64,000 nt of DNA from Rhizobium sp. 16-488-2b (lineage in GTDB: Bacteria; Pseudomonadota; Alphaproteobacteria; Rhizobiales; Rhizobiaceae). Positions 43,201 to 50,784 of this stretch are shown here, in pieces. Under the pieces are notes generated by a model. The model was given only the letters and a program-made list of their open reading frames with translations, searched no databases and was not told where the DNA came from. Position numbers and translations under genes: made by a program. Every line of letters starts with the position of its first letter. Position 1 is the first letter of the stretch. Where the stretch lies: assembly GCF_017741815.1 (NCBI RefSeq), contig NZ_JAGHMF010000026.1:62001-126000 (forward strand). The letters are read 5' to 3'.

Positions 43201-43423
43201 CCAGAACCGCGGCAAGGACGGCGGCAAGCCGCACCAGGGCCGCAACGACCAGCGCGGCGACCGTCAGGACCGCGGCGGCAAGGGTCGCGACGACCGCAAC
43301 AACAACCGTGGCGGCTCCCAGCCGTTGCGCTTCGAGGCAAAGCCCCCGCGCAAGGAAAAGCCGGTCGATCCGGATTCGCCCTTCGCAAAGCTCGCTGCCT
43401 TGAAGGAGCAGATGAAGAAGTAA
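40289..43423 (+). CDS. SUV3-like DEAD/DEAH RNA helicase with disordered basic tail
   Basis: 1044 residues from MILSGRGVTAVLG. The helicase core (about 1-350) has Walker A GPTNTGKTHYA, motif II AIDEVQ, motif III area GAGTMRP, motif Va VATDAIGMGLNLDVD and motif VI QIAGRAGR, as in Suv3-type mitochondrial and alphaproteobacterial helicases. A middle all-helical region follows. From about residue 830 an Ala/Glu/Pro stretch and then about 110 residues rich in Arg, Gly, Gln and Asp (repeats like GERQ, GDRQDRG) form a disordered RNA-binding-like tail. The start ATG at 40289 has a weak SD. It is followed by the S4 gene after three bases. Confidence 0.9.
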   Translation: MILSGRGVTAVLGPTNTGKTHYAIERMVAHGTGIIGLPLRLLAREVYTRVCEKVGVHNVALVTGEEKISPPNARYSVCTVEAMPRETKAAFVAIDEVQLSGDLERGHIFTDRILHLRGRDETLLLGAGTMRPILQHLLPGITVVERPRLSHLLYAGQKKITRLPQRSAIVAFSADEVYAIAELIRRQRGGAAVVLGALSPRTRNAQVALYQAGDVEYLVATDAIGMGLNLDVDHVAFAQDRKFDGYQFRNLNPAELAQIAGRAGRHLRDGTFGVTGHVDPFDEELVGRIEGHHFDNVKVLQWRTTDLDFKSIQTLRASLETGPRVPGLTRALPAVDQQALEQLSRYPEIRDLADTPARVEKLWEACALPDYRRITPAQHADLIATLFSDLVRYGTVNENFLAEQVHRADRTDGEIDTLSARIAQIRTWTYVSNRPSWLADPTHWQEKTREIEDRLSDALHERLTKRFVDRRTSVLMKRLRENAMLEAEISVNGDVFVEGHHVGQLSGFRFTPVSGADGPDAKAVQAASQKALALEFEARAARIHASGNGDLAIGSDGSIRWLGDPVARLAGTEHIMRPRLILLADEQLTGNARDHVAARLERFVNHHISTVLKPLDDLSRAEDLQGLAKGLAFQLVENLGVLFRRDVTEEVKSLDQDARASMRRYGVRFGAYHIFVPALLKPAPAELITLLWALKNDGLDKPGYGDLIPVLAAGRTSVVTDPSYERNFYKLAGFRFLGKRAVRVDILERLADIIRPLLQWKPGQPNRPEGAYDGRRFTTTTAMLSILGATLEDMEEILKGLGYRADAVKAEEAATYLAAQDAAATPATAATTEATADAAAETAEHDDADSASADETAAEAPAAETAEAPVAEVPAAEAPVAEAAATEASAEAAPATEAAVTEAEEPKPVLLWRLGGRTDGNQRQARGHGERRGGERQGERQERGERQGDRQDRGHGHRRQGGEGENRDGNRQNRGKDGGKPHQGRNDQRGDRQDRGGKGRDDRNNNRGGSQPLRFEAKPPRKEKPVDPDSPFAKLAALKEQMKK

Positions 43424-43426
43424 TCG

Positions 43427-43831
43427 ATGAGCGAGAAGACACAGCCATCAAGCGGTTCGCGCCAGCGCATCGACAAGTGGCTGTTCTTCACGCGCATGAT
43501 CAAATCGCGCTCGCTGGCGCAGGCCCATGTTCAATCCGGGCATGTGCGCATCAACGGCGAGCGCGTTTCCCAGCCAAGCCACCAGATCAAGACCGGCGAC
43601 AGGATCGAGCTCTCGCTCGACCGCCGCGAGTTCGTTCTGATCGTCAAATCCGGTGGCGCGCGGCGCGGCCCTTTCGAGGAGGCCCGCCTCCTCTACGACG
43701 ACATCTCCCCCTCCGCGCAAGACCGCAAACAGCTGACGCCCTACGAGCAGGCGACCCGCGATACGGGCGCTGGACGCCCGACCAAGAAAGAGCGCCGCGC
43801 AATCGACCGCCTGATGTCCGACGACGATTAG
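43427..43831 (+). CDS. S4-domain RNA-binding protein (Hsp15-like)
   Basis: 134 residues. The S4 motif is RIDKWLFFTRMIKSRSLAQAHVQSGHVRING. E. coli Hsp15 binds stalled 50S subunits; the equivalent role is probable. The C-terminus is basic and ends AIDRLMSDDD. It starts three bases after the helicase stop and is surely co-transcribed, so helicase and S4 protein may act together on ribosomal or structured RNA. Confidence 0.92.
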   Translation: MSEKTQPSSGSRQRIDKWLFFTRMIKSRSLAQAHVQSGHVRINGERVSQPSHQIKTGDRIELSLDRREFVLIVKSGGARRGPFEEARLLYDDISPSAQDRKQLTPYEQATRDTGAGRPTKKERRAIDRLMSDDD

Positions 43832-44025
43832 AAAATCCGTCTCCAAACTCGGCGCTTTCGAGCTTTCTTTATCCTTGAAATCCGGCACTAAAGCCGATAC
43901 TTCACAAGCAACTTGCCGGATGGCGTGGCAGTTCCCAAGACTGGTCATGTCCGTCTCCGGCCAGGGGAAAGGCGCGACGTTCCAGGTTGCCCGGCCCCGT
44001 CTGCGTGAAAATCCTGGAGTTCTTC

Positions 44026-44364
44026 ATGACCTATGTCGTGACCGACAATTGCATTCGCTGCAAATATACCGATTGCGTTGAAGTCTGCCCCGTTGATTGC
44101 TTCTATGAAGGCGAGAATTTCCTCGCGATCAATCCTGACGAATGCATCGACTGTGGCGTCTGCGAGCCGGAATGTCCCGCCGAGGCAATCAAGCCGGATA
44201 CCGAACCGGGCCTCGACAAGTGGCTGAAGATCAATGCCGAGTTCGCCAGCATCTGGCCTAACATCACCGTCAAGAAGGACGCGATGGATGGCGCCAAGGA
44301 CGTGGATGGCGAGACCGGAAAGTTCGAGAAATACTTCTCGGAAAAGCCCGGCGCCGGCGATTGA
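44026..44364 (+). CDS. fdxA: Seven-iron ferredoxin FdxA
   Basis: 112 residues from MTYVVTDNCIRCKY. The cluster ligands lie in CIRCKYTDCVEVCPVDC and CIDCGVCEPECP, giving one 3Fe-4S and one 4Fe-4S cluster. The C-terminal extension (WLKINAEFASIWPNI) is typical of the alphaproteobacterial FdxA. It stands alone ahead of carD; the redox partner is unknown. Confidence 0.93.
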   Translation: MTYVVTDNCIRCKYTDCVEVCPVDCFYEGENFLAINPDECIDCGVCEPECPAEAIKPDTEPGLDKWLKINAEFASIWPNITVKKDAMDGAKDVDGETGKFEKYFSEKPGAGD

Positions 44365-44759
44365 TCGCCCATTGATACTATAGTCTGAGACAGGGCCGGA
44401 ATCTGCCCAATCTCACGGCGGATATGCATGACTTATGGGGGCGACATGTGTTGCCCGCATGACTCATACGCAGTAAATTATTGATTTCCTCATATTTTTG
44501 TGGTAACTTTCACACACTGTTCCTTTTGCGGCATCAAGGATGCCCCAAACCACCACGAAAGCAAACAAATCCAAGCGCGATTTCCGTGACATATCATGAT
44601 CTTGAGCTGTCACGCCCTAAGATTGCGTGTCTGAATATGCTTGCTTCTTCCCGGTGGGACCAGAAGTAAAGTCACCCGACGGATCCGACCGTCTCATCCG
44701 GGCCTGACTGACCCGGCTCCGGCCTTGGCCGGAAGCGTAACAGGGAGTTTTTGACAAGA
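44365..44759 (+). promoter_or_regulatory. Leader / intergenic region before carD
   Basis: 395 bases, AT-richer than the genes on both sides, with no coding signal. It must hold the carD promoter and a long leader. A GGGAG at about 44743-44747 is the carD ribosome site. I see no terminator for fdxA with a T run. Confidence 0.4.
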
Positions 44760-45335
44760 ATGACGATCCAGCAGAAAAAGCCTTCAGCAGCCCGCCATGG
44801 TTTCAAGACCGGTGAATCGATCGTGTACCCCGCTCATGGCGTCGGTACCATCAGCGCCATCGAAGAGCAAGAAGTTGCCGGGATGAAGCTCGAACTTTTC
44901 GTTATCGATTTCGAGAAGGACAAGATGCGCCTGAAAGTGCCGGTCGCAAAGGCTATGAGCATTGGCATGCGCAAGCTTTCCGAGACGGATTTCGTCGAGC
45001 GTGCTTTGAAGGTCGTGCAGGGCAAGGCGCGCGTCAAGCGCACCATGTGGTCCCGTCGCGCGCAGGAATACGATGCCAAGATCAACTCCGGCGACCTGAT
45101 CTCGATCGCTGAAGTCGTTCGTGACCTTTATCGTGCCGAAAACCAGCCGGAACAGTCCTATTCCGAACGCCAGCTTTACGAAGCAGCGCTTGACCGCATG
45201 GCGCGCGAAATCGCCGCCGTCAACAAGCTCTCGGAAACCGAAGCCGTCCGCCTCGTCGAGACGAACCTGAACAAGGGTCCGAAGCGCGGCAAGGCAGTGG
45301 AAGAAGACGAAGCAGAAGAGGAAGAAGCAGCCTGA
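44760..45335 (+). CDS. carD: CarD-family transcriptional regulator
   Basis: 191 residues from MTIQQKKPSAARHG. The N-terminal CarD/TRCF-RID Tudor-like domain is seen in GFKTGESIVYPAHGVGTISAIEEQEVAGMKL, which contacts the RNA polymerase beta subunit; the C-terminal helical domain has TMWSRRAQEYDAKI with the Trp that wedges promoter DNA. The C-terminus is a Glu-rich acidic tail. It stabilises open complexes, mainly at rRNA and other strong promoters. A terminator follows. Confidence 0.93.
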   Translation: MTIQQKKPSAARHGFKTGESIVYPAHGVGTISAIEEQEVAGMKLELFVIDFEKDKMRLKVPVAKAMSIGMRKLSETDFVERALKVVQGKARVKRTMWSRRAQEYDAKINSGDLISIAEVVRDLYRAENQPEQSYSERQLYEAALDRMAREIAAVNKLSETEAVRLVETNLNKGPKRGKAVEEDEAEEEEAA

Positions 45336-45353
45336 TCTCAGGCTTTCTTCTCA

Positions 45354-45387
45354 CCAAAAAACCCGGCCATCGTGCCGGGTTTTTTTA
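45354..45387 (+). terminator. Rho-independent terminator of carD
   Basis: AAAAAACCCGGC...GCCGGGTTTTTTT, stem AACCCGGC(C)/(G)GCCGGGTT with ATCGT-like loop, starting about 20 bases after the carD stop. It separates carD from the rpoH2 promoter. Confidence 0.9.
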
Positions 45388-45389
45388 TT

Positions 45390-45414
45390 GGAACCTTTTC
45401 CACGGTCGCGCGTT
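45390..45414 (+). promoter_or_regulatory. EcfG/RpoE2 general-stress promoter upstream of rpoH2
   Basis: GGAAC at 45390-45394, a 16-base spacer, and CGTT at 45411-45414: a perfect match to the rhizobial EcfG consensus. It lies directly after the carD terminator and gives a leader of about 295 bases to the sigma-factor start. In Sinorhizobium meliloti RpoE2 controls rpoH2. Confidence 0.8.
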
Positions 45415-45581
45415 TACACACTGTCACCACGGACTTCCGGGAGAAAGCAATTTCGCTGGAGGTCCGGTTTTCATGTCAGGATGCGACGAGGAGCGGATCA
45501 TGCCTTCCACAAATTGCCAATTTGGCAACGTGAAGAAAACGGTCTGGGCTCGCGGCATAACCAGCACATAGCAGTAACTAG

Positions 45582-45614
45582 GGCCTCTCTCTGAGACGTC
45601 CAGAGTTAGAGGCC
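45582..45614 (+). other. Structured element in the rpoH2 leader
   Basis: Nested inverted repeat: GGCCTCT pairs with AGAGGCC, and inside it CTCTG pairs with CAGAG. It ends about 100 bases before the rpoH2 start. It could fold into a stable stem in the leader RNA or be part of a small RNA. Confidence 0.5.
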
Positions 45615-45715
45615 TTCATATCTTCCAGCCATGAATTTGATCCGGTCCGCAATGTCCGGAAGCAAGCCTTGTTTGCCCTTTTTCAGGGCTAAAAGTCTGA
45701 ACTCAGGAGACCGAT

Positions 45716-46576
45716 ATGAAGAACATGTCTGCAGACCGGCGCATGATCAAGATCGCCATGGCGGCTCCCTATCTTGCCCGCGAGGAAGAACATGACCTCG
45801 CTGTCCGTTGGAAGCACAACGACGACCGCGGGGCACGCAACCAGATCGCAATGGCGCATATGCGCCTCGTCATTTCCATGGCCGCGAAATTCCGCAACTT
45901 CGGACTTCCCATGAGCGACCTTGTCCAGGAAGGCTATGTCGGCCTTCTGGAAGCAGCCGCCCGCTTCGAGCCGGAGCGCGATGTCCGCTTCTCCACCTAT
46001 GCAAGCTGGTGGATCCGCGCCTCGATCCAGGATTACATTCTCCGCAACTGGTCGATCGTGCGCGGCGGCACCAGCTCGGCCCAGAAGGCACTGTTCTTCA
46101 ATCTGCGCCGACTGCGCGCCAAGCTCGCCAAGGGCGATACGCAGCTGACGCTGCAATCGATCCATCAGGAGATCGCCGCGGCGCTCGGCGTCAGCCTCTC
46201 CGACGTCCAGACCATGGATGCACGCCTTTCCGGCAACGACGCCTCGCTCCAGGCACCATCGGTGTCCGGCGATGCCGACAGCGCCGAGAAGATGGACTTC
46301 CTCGTCAGCAACGAACCACTTCCCGATGAACAGGTCACCAACATGATCGACGGCGAACGCCGCCGGGTGTGGCTTGCTTCCGCGCTCACGCATCTCAACG
46401 AACGCGAGATGAAGATCATCAGCGCCCGCCGCCTTGCCGAAGACGGTGCGACGCTGGAAGAGCTCGGCGCCGACCTCGGCATCTCCAAGGAGCGCGTCCG
46501 CCAGATCGAAAGCCGCGCCATGGAAAAGCTCCGGACAGCCCTCGTCAGCGCCGATCCGTACATGGCCGCGCACTAA
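45716..46576 (+). CDS. rpoH2: RNA polymerase sigma-32 factor, RpoH2 type
   Basis: 286 residues. Sigma-70 region 2 is LVQEGYVGLLEAAARF with RFSTYASWWIRASIQDYILRNWSIV; region 4 is LEELGADLGISKERVRQIESRAMEKLR. The RpoH-type region C is between them. Rhizobia have two or more RpoH proteins; assignment to RpoH2 comes from the perfect EcfG promoter upstream, as RpoE2 drives rpoH2 in S. meliloti, and not from the protein alone. It stands alone between two terminators and serves heat, oxidative and late-phase stress. Confidence 0.85.
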   Translation: MKNMSADRRMIKIAMAAPYLAREEEHDLAVRWKHNDDRGARNQIAMAHMRLVISMAAKFRNFGLPMSDLVQEGYVGLLEAAARFEPERDVRFSTYASWWIRASIQDYILRNWSIVRGGTSSAQKALFFNLRRLRAKLAKGDTQLTLQSIHQEIAAALGVSLSDVQTMDARLSGNDASLQAPSVSGDADSAEKMDFLVSNEPLPDEQVTNMIDGERRRVWLASALTHLNEREMKIISARRLAEDGATLEELGADLGISKERVRQIESRAMEKLRTALVSADPYMAAH

Positions 46577-46614
46577 CCCCGATTACTCCGAGATTACTCC
46601 CCAGTGATGCAACT

Positions 46615-46641
46615 GGCCCGGCGCAAGCCGGGCCTCTTTTT
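46615..46641 (+). terminator. Rho-independent terminator of rpoH2
   Basis: GGCCCGGC/GCCGGGCC hairpin followed by TCTTTTTATT, 38 bases after the rpoH2 stop and overlapping the end of the convergent M48 gene. Confidence 0.85.
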
Positions 46642-48157
46642 ATTCCGATATGATTTTGACGCGGTCGCCGGGTGCCACCGAGGCACCGGTCGGCAGGGCG
46701 TTGATCAGCTTGAACAGATCAAGCTTGCGATCCGTCCCCATCATCCGCGCCGCGAGCGTGGTGATGTTGTCACCCGGCTGTACCGTCAGAACGCGGACCC
46801 GAAGCGGCTTCAGCGACGCGGCCTCGGCCGGCGTCATGCGTCGGAAGCTGGAGCGCAGCACGTCGGCCGTCGATTGCAGCGCGGTGCTTCCCTTCGGCAC
46901 GGCCGTGAGGAAGCGGAAGATCTGCGAATTGTTGCGCACGACAGTCACGTCGAAATCCCAGCGATCGGCACTGGCGCGCGCGGTAGCCGCTTCCATGCCG
47001 TTGACGGTGATCTGCTGGATGGTCGACGGATCGAGCCCGGTGACCCAACCGCTGGAGATATAATTGGTCAGCGACTGGTTCTGGTTGTCGGCCACGCCGT
47101 CGAAGCGGATCGCAATATCGCCGGGACCGGTCGCCATGACCGCCTCGACCTTGTTGTCGATCTTGAAGTCCGGCGGCACGTCGAAGCGGATACCGAGACC
47201 GCCATGCAGGAAGGTCTGGCCGCGAACATAGCCCTCTTCCGGGCTATCGCCATAGAGCAGGCCATCGATGCCGTCGAGATAATATCCGCGCCCGGTATCG
47301 CCGACCTTGCCCTCCTGGCCGAAGGCACGGGCGTGGTCGCGCGCAAGCTCGATGCGCTGCGCCGAGTTCGGATGGCTCGACAGGAAGTCCAGGCTCTGGT
47401 CGGCATCGGGATCGACCGACATGAAACGGCTGTAGCCGGCCATGGAATCGAGGAAGCGGCTGGCCGCATAGGGATCGTAGCCGGCTTCGCCGAGCATGCG
47501 CACGCCGATGACGTCGGCCTGCAATTCCTGCTGGCGCGAGAAGGCGGCGAGGCGCAGCTTGCCGCGCGCCAGCGCCTGCTTGCCGGCGATATCGCTCGAA
47601 AGCACTTCGGCAACGACGCGGCTGGCGATCACTTCTGCCTCTTCACGCTTCTGCCGTTCGATGCCGTGGTTGGCGGTGACGTGGCCCATTTCGTGCGAGA
47701 GCACGGCCGCCACTTCCGACGCATCGTTGGCAAGCGCCAAAAGACCGCGCGTGACATAGAGATAGCCGCCGGGCAGCGCAAATGCGTTGATCGCGGGCGA
47801 ATTCAGGATGGTGATGCGGTAGGACTGGCTCGGATTTTCCGACACCGCCGTCAGCGCGCCGGCAATGCGCGCCACCAGACGCTCTGTCTTGGCGTCCTTG
47901 TATTCGCCGCCATAGCTGGCGACGATGCGCGGGTGCTCGCGCGCGCCCATGGCCGCACGCGGATCGTTCTTCTGCACTTCATCGACGATCTGCGGATTGG
48001 ACGAAGGGCCGACGCTGGGCTGATAGGATTGTTCGAGCGCCGACTGACAGCCGTAGAGCGCCACGGTTGAGGCGGACAGGATCGACGCCCGTCGCGCCCA
48101 GCGGCACGCTGCGAAGAACACATCACTGGAAGGCGCGGGCAGTTTCCACGTCGTCAT
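46640..48157 (-). CDS. M48-family Zn metalloprotease with LysM domain (BepA/LoiP-like)
   Basis: About 505 residues. A lipoprotein signal with VALYGC suggests an envelope lipoprotein. The M48 motif HEMGHVTANHG lies near residue 150 and the third zinc ligand in RQQELQADVIGVRML. A TPR-like middle follows, and a C-terminal LysM (VLTVQPGDNITTLAARMMGTDRKLDLFKLIN) binds peptidoglycan. It probably degrades misfolded outer-membrane proteins. Several in-frame ATGs exist between 48157 and 48271; 48157 fits the lipoprotein signal best. It converges on rpoH2. Confidence 0.87.
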   Translation of the reverse strand: MTTWKLPAPSSDVFFAACRWARRASILSASTVALYGCQSALEQSYQPSVGPSSNPQIVDEVQKNDPRAAMGAREHPRIVASYGGEYKDAKTERLVARIAGALTAVSENPSQSYRITILNSPAINAFALPGGYLYVTRGLLALANDASEVAAVLSHEMGHVTANHGIERQKREEAEVIASRVVAEVLSSDIAGKQALARGKLRLAAFSRQQELQADVIGVRMLGEAGYDPYAASRFLDSMAGYSRFMSVDPDADQSLDFLSSHPNSAQRIELARDHARAFGQEGKVGDTGRGYYLDGIDGLLYGDSPEEGYVRGQTFLHGGLGIRFDVPPDFKIDNKVEAVMATGPGDIAIRFDGVADNQNQSLTNYISSGWVTGLDPSTIQQITVNGMEAATARASADRWDFDVTVVRNNSQIFRFLTAVPKGSTALQSTADVLRSSFRRMTPAEAASLKPLRVRVLTVQPGDNITTLAARMMGTDRKLDLFKLINALPTGASVAPGDRVKIISE

Positions 48158-48425
48158 GCGGTCCAGTCTGGCTCTCCGAGTCATCGCGCTTCTCGGCCGG
48201 CTCGCCGTCATGGCGCCCCGGTCGTCTTCATCAAGGTTCAACAGGCGTACGCCCCCGTTTCCGCAGTGCACAATCGAGGGCCCAAGTCTTTGCTTTAGCT
48301 GATTTCCGCATCGGTTGCATAGCGAGACTCTGCCTAAATATGGCGGCTTTATACTTTAGCAAGCCTAACGTGGTTAAGGAGTTCTCTGGGTCGCCGCAAA
48401 TTATGGCGAAAGTGCCGTTGTCTTG

Positions 48426-49142
48426 TTAAGATTCGTCGATCCGGAGAAATTGCCGCAGCGCGGAATTGTTCTCGCCGGTCGAAAACCGCGCGATCGGCGC
48501 CGCCACCGCGACCCTGCCCTGATCGATGAAAATCGCATAGTCGGCAATCCGCCTGATCTCGTCGGCATCGTGCGACACGATCACAACCGTGTTGCCGCTG
48601 TCGCGGTGCATGGCCAGAAGCAACCCCGCCATGTCGCGCCGCAGGCTCGGATCGAGCGCGGCGAAGGGCTCGTCGAGCAAAAGGATGGGTCGCTGACGCA
48701 CCAGCGCCCGGGCAAACGCCACCCTCTGCCGCTCACCACCGGAAAGCGTCGCCGGCATCCGCTTTTCGAAGCCTGACAGCCCGACCTTCTCAAGCGCCGA
48801 GGTGATGGCGCGCCGATCGGCATCGCCCAGCTTCAGCGCTGCATGGATGCCGAGCCCGATATTGGTGAAGACATCGAGATGGGCAAAGAGGTTGTTGTCC
48901 TGAAACACCAGAGACACGGGCCGCTCTGCCGGATGCTGATGGCCAACATCCTTTCCATCAAACAGGATCTGCCCCGCATCCGCCGTATCGAAACCGGCCA
49001 GCAGATTGAGGAAAGTGGATTTCCCCGCGCCCGACGCACCTGTGACGCCGATGACCGCGCCCTCAGGCAGCCCGCAATCGAACAGGAATGTATTCTGGCC
49101 CAGCCGCAGCGTCACGCCGCGCATCTCGATGGCATCAGTCAT
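48426..49142 (-). CDS. thiQ: Thiamine ABC transporter ATP-binding protein ThiQ
   Basis: 238 residues from MTDAIEMRGVTLRLG. Complete ABC: GASGAGKSTFLNL, VFQDNNLFAHL, TLSGGERQRVAFARAL, ILLLDEPFAALD, IVSHDADEI. It is shorter than FbpC-type ATPases, as is usual for ThiQ. The ATG overlaps the end of thiP by eight bases. It drives import of thiamine and its phosphates together with ThiP and ThiB. Confidence 0.93.
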   Translation of the reverse strand: MTDAIEMRGVTLRLGQNTFLFDCGLPEGAVIGVTGASGAGKSTFLNLLAGFDTADAGQILFDGKDVGHQHPAERPVSLVFQDNNLFAHLDVFTNIGLGIHAALKLGDADRRAITSALEKVGLSGFEKRMPATLSGGERQRVAFARALVRQRPILLLDEPFAALDPSLRRDMAGLLLAMHRDSGNTVVIVSHDADEIRRIADYAIFIDQGRVAVAAPIARFSTGENNSALRQFLRIDES

Positions 49143-50784
49143 GCGATAGCGCCTCCCGCTTCGGTTCATCCGTCACGCCAGAGCCCATCGTGCCCGAAAT
49201 CGTCAACAGCAGGCAGATCACGCCAAGGATCAGCGCCAGCCCATCCGCATCATTGGTGCGGTAGCTCCCGAGACTGGAATAAACCAGCCATGGCAGCGTC
49301 ACGAAACTATCCGAACCGAACAGCGCGACGACGCCGAGATCACCCAGCGACAGCGCCATGGCAAACGACAGCGCCGTCAGCACCGGCTTGCGCAGATCCG
49401 GCCACGAAATCAGCCGCAGCTTGGCGAGGCCGGAGATGCCGAGGCTGGCACTCAGCCGCTGCGTGCGGCGCTGGTGGATTGCGTAGGCAGGCTCCAGCAC
49501 CCTGACGACGAAGGGCATCGCCATCAGCGCATTGATGACGACGACAAGCACCGGCGCCACGACATTGACGTCGCCGACACCGCGCGCCGCCAGGAACCAT
49601 CCCGTGGCGAGAACGATGGGTGGGAAGAGCAGCACGAGCGACGAGGCGGCAGCCATCGCGGCAGAGAAGGACCGCGTGCCGCGCCGTGCTCTCTTCTCAA
49701 GCGACAGCGTATGGCGTGCACGCACGAGCGGCATCGACAGGGCGAACGACAGCAAGGCCGACGAGAGCGCCATCATGCCGCTGGTTGCAAGCGCCCGCCA
49801 GAAGATCGCTTCGCCGCCCAGCTTCACCAGATCGGCGCGCAGGCCGGCGATGACGATGAAGAGCAGCGGCAGGCCGAGAAAGAGTACCGCCAGCGTGAGA
49901 AGCGCGCGATCGGCGATCCATGCACCGAAGAGCGTGCCATCGGGCCGCCGGATCGTGCGACCCGCCGTCAGCCCCGCATCGCCAGATGCCGGCAGCAGCG
50001 ACAGGATCCCTAGGACCACGGCCGTCAGCGCAATCTGCAAAAGAGACAGGCCCACCGCGCGGCCGGGGTCGAAATCGAAGCGCAGCGACTGGTAGATCGC
50101 CACCTCGATCGTGGTCGCCGCCGGGCCGCCGCCGAGCATCAGCACCAGCGTGAAACTGGTGGCGCAAAGCATGAAGATCAGCCCGGCCACGCCCGGGATC
50201 ACCGAGCGCAGCACTGGCCACTCGATGAAGCGGAAGACGGAAACCGGCCGCATGCCGAGGCCGCTCGCCACCAGCCAGTATTCGCCCGGCACCCGCTCCA
50301 GCGCCGCCAGCATCAGCCGGCAGGCGAGCGGCAGGTTGAAGAACACGTGCGCAAGCAGAATGCCCGACAGCCCGTAGATGCTGACGGGTTGGTCGATACC
50401 CGCCCATGAGAGCATCGTGTTGACGACACCCTGCCGCCCCCAGATGCCGATCAGGCCGAGCGCGCCGATCAACACCGGCAGCCCCATCGGCACCGCCATG
50501 AGCCGAATGATCCAGATGCGACCGATAAATCGCGGCTGCCGCGCCAGCGCCCGAGCGACCGGGATGGCCAGCACGACAGACAGCAGCGTCGAAAGCGCCG
50601 CCTGCAGAAGCGTGAAGCGCAAAACGCGCAGGATGTATGGATCGGAAAGAATCGGTCCGACAGGCATGCCATCGGTGGAGATCAGCAGCGACAGCGTCGC
50701 GACCGTCACGAAAACGAGAATGCCGGCGAGGCTGAGCGCCCCGCCGGCCAGCGCATATCGTCTTTCGGACGGCGCAAGAAGCAT
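49135..50784 (-). CDS. thiP: Thiamine ABC transporter permease ThiP
   Basis: 549 residues from MLLAPSERRYALAGG. About twelve membrane helices in two halves with BPD-type loops (LERVPGEYWLVASGLG and SASLGISGLAKLRLI). The ATG overlaps the thiB stop (ATGA at 50782-50786), so the proteins are made together. The frame runs nine codons further upstream into thiB DNA. Confidence 0.93.
   Translation of the reverse strand: MLLAPSERRYALAGGALSLAGILVFVTVATLSLLISTDGMPVGPILSDPYILRVLRFTLLQAALSTLLSVVLAIPVARALARQPRFIGRIWIIRLMAVPMGLPVLIGALGLIGIWGRQGVVNTMLSWAGIDQPVSIYGLSGILLAHVFFNLPLACRLMLAALERVPGEYWLVASGLGMRPVSVFRFIEWPVLRSVIPGVAGLIFMLCATSFTLVLMLGGGPAATTIEVAIYQSLRFDFDPGRAVGLSLLQIALTAVVLGILSLLPASGDAGLTAGRTIRRPDGTLFGAWIADRALLTLAVLFLGLPLLFIVIAGLRADLVKLGGEAIFWRALATSGMMALSSALLSFALSMPLVRARHTLSLEKRARRGTRSFSAAMAAASSLVLLFPPIVLATGWFLAARGVGDVNVVAPVLVVVINALMAMPFVVRVLEPAYAIHQRRTQRLSASLGISGLAKLRLISWPDLRKPVLTALSFAMALSLGDLGVVALFGSDSFVTLPWLVYSSLGSYRTNDADGLALILGVICLLLTISGTMGSGVTDEPKREALSHD

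Noticed and set aside
43040..43340. Tandem repeat or CRISPR-like array
   Set aside because: Repeats are imperfect, in frame, and encode the Arg/Gly/Gln/Asp tail of the helicase.
44745..44762. TTGACA-like hexamer at 44751 as a -35 promoter
   Set aside because: It lies directly at the carD start codon, too late to drive that gene.
45388..45594. 68-codon ORF in the rpoH2 leader
   Set aside because: Its TTG start is within the EcfG -35 element, so this promoter cannot express it; no ribosome site.
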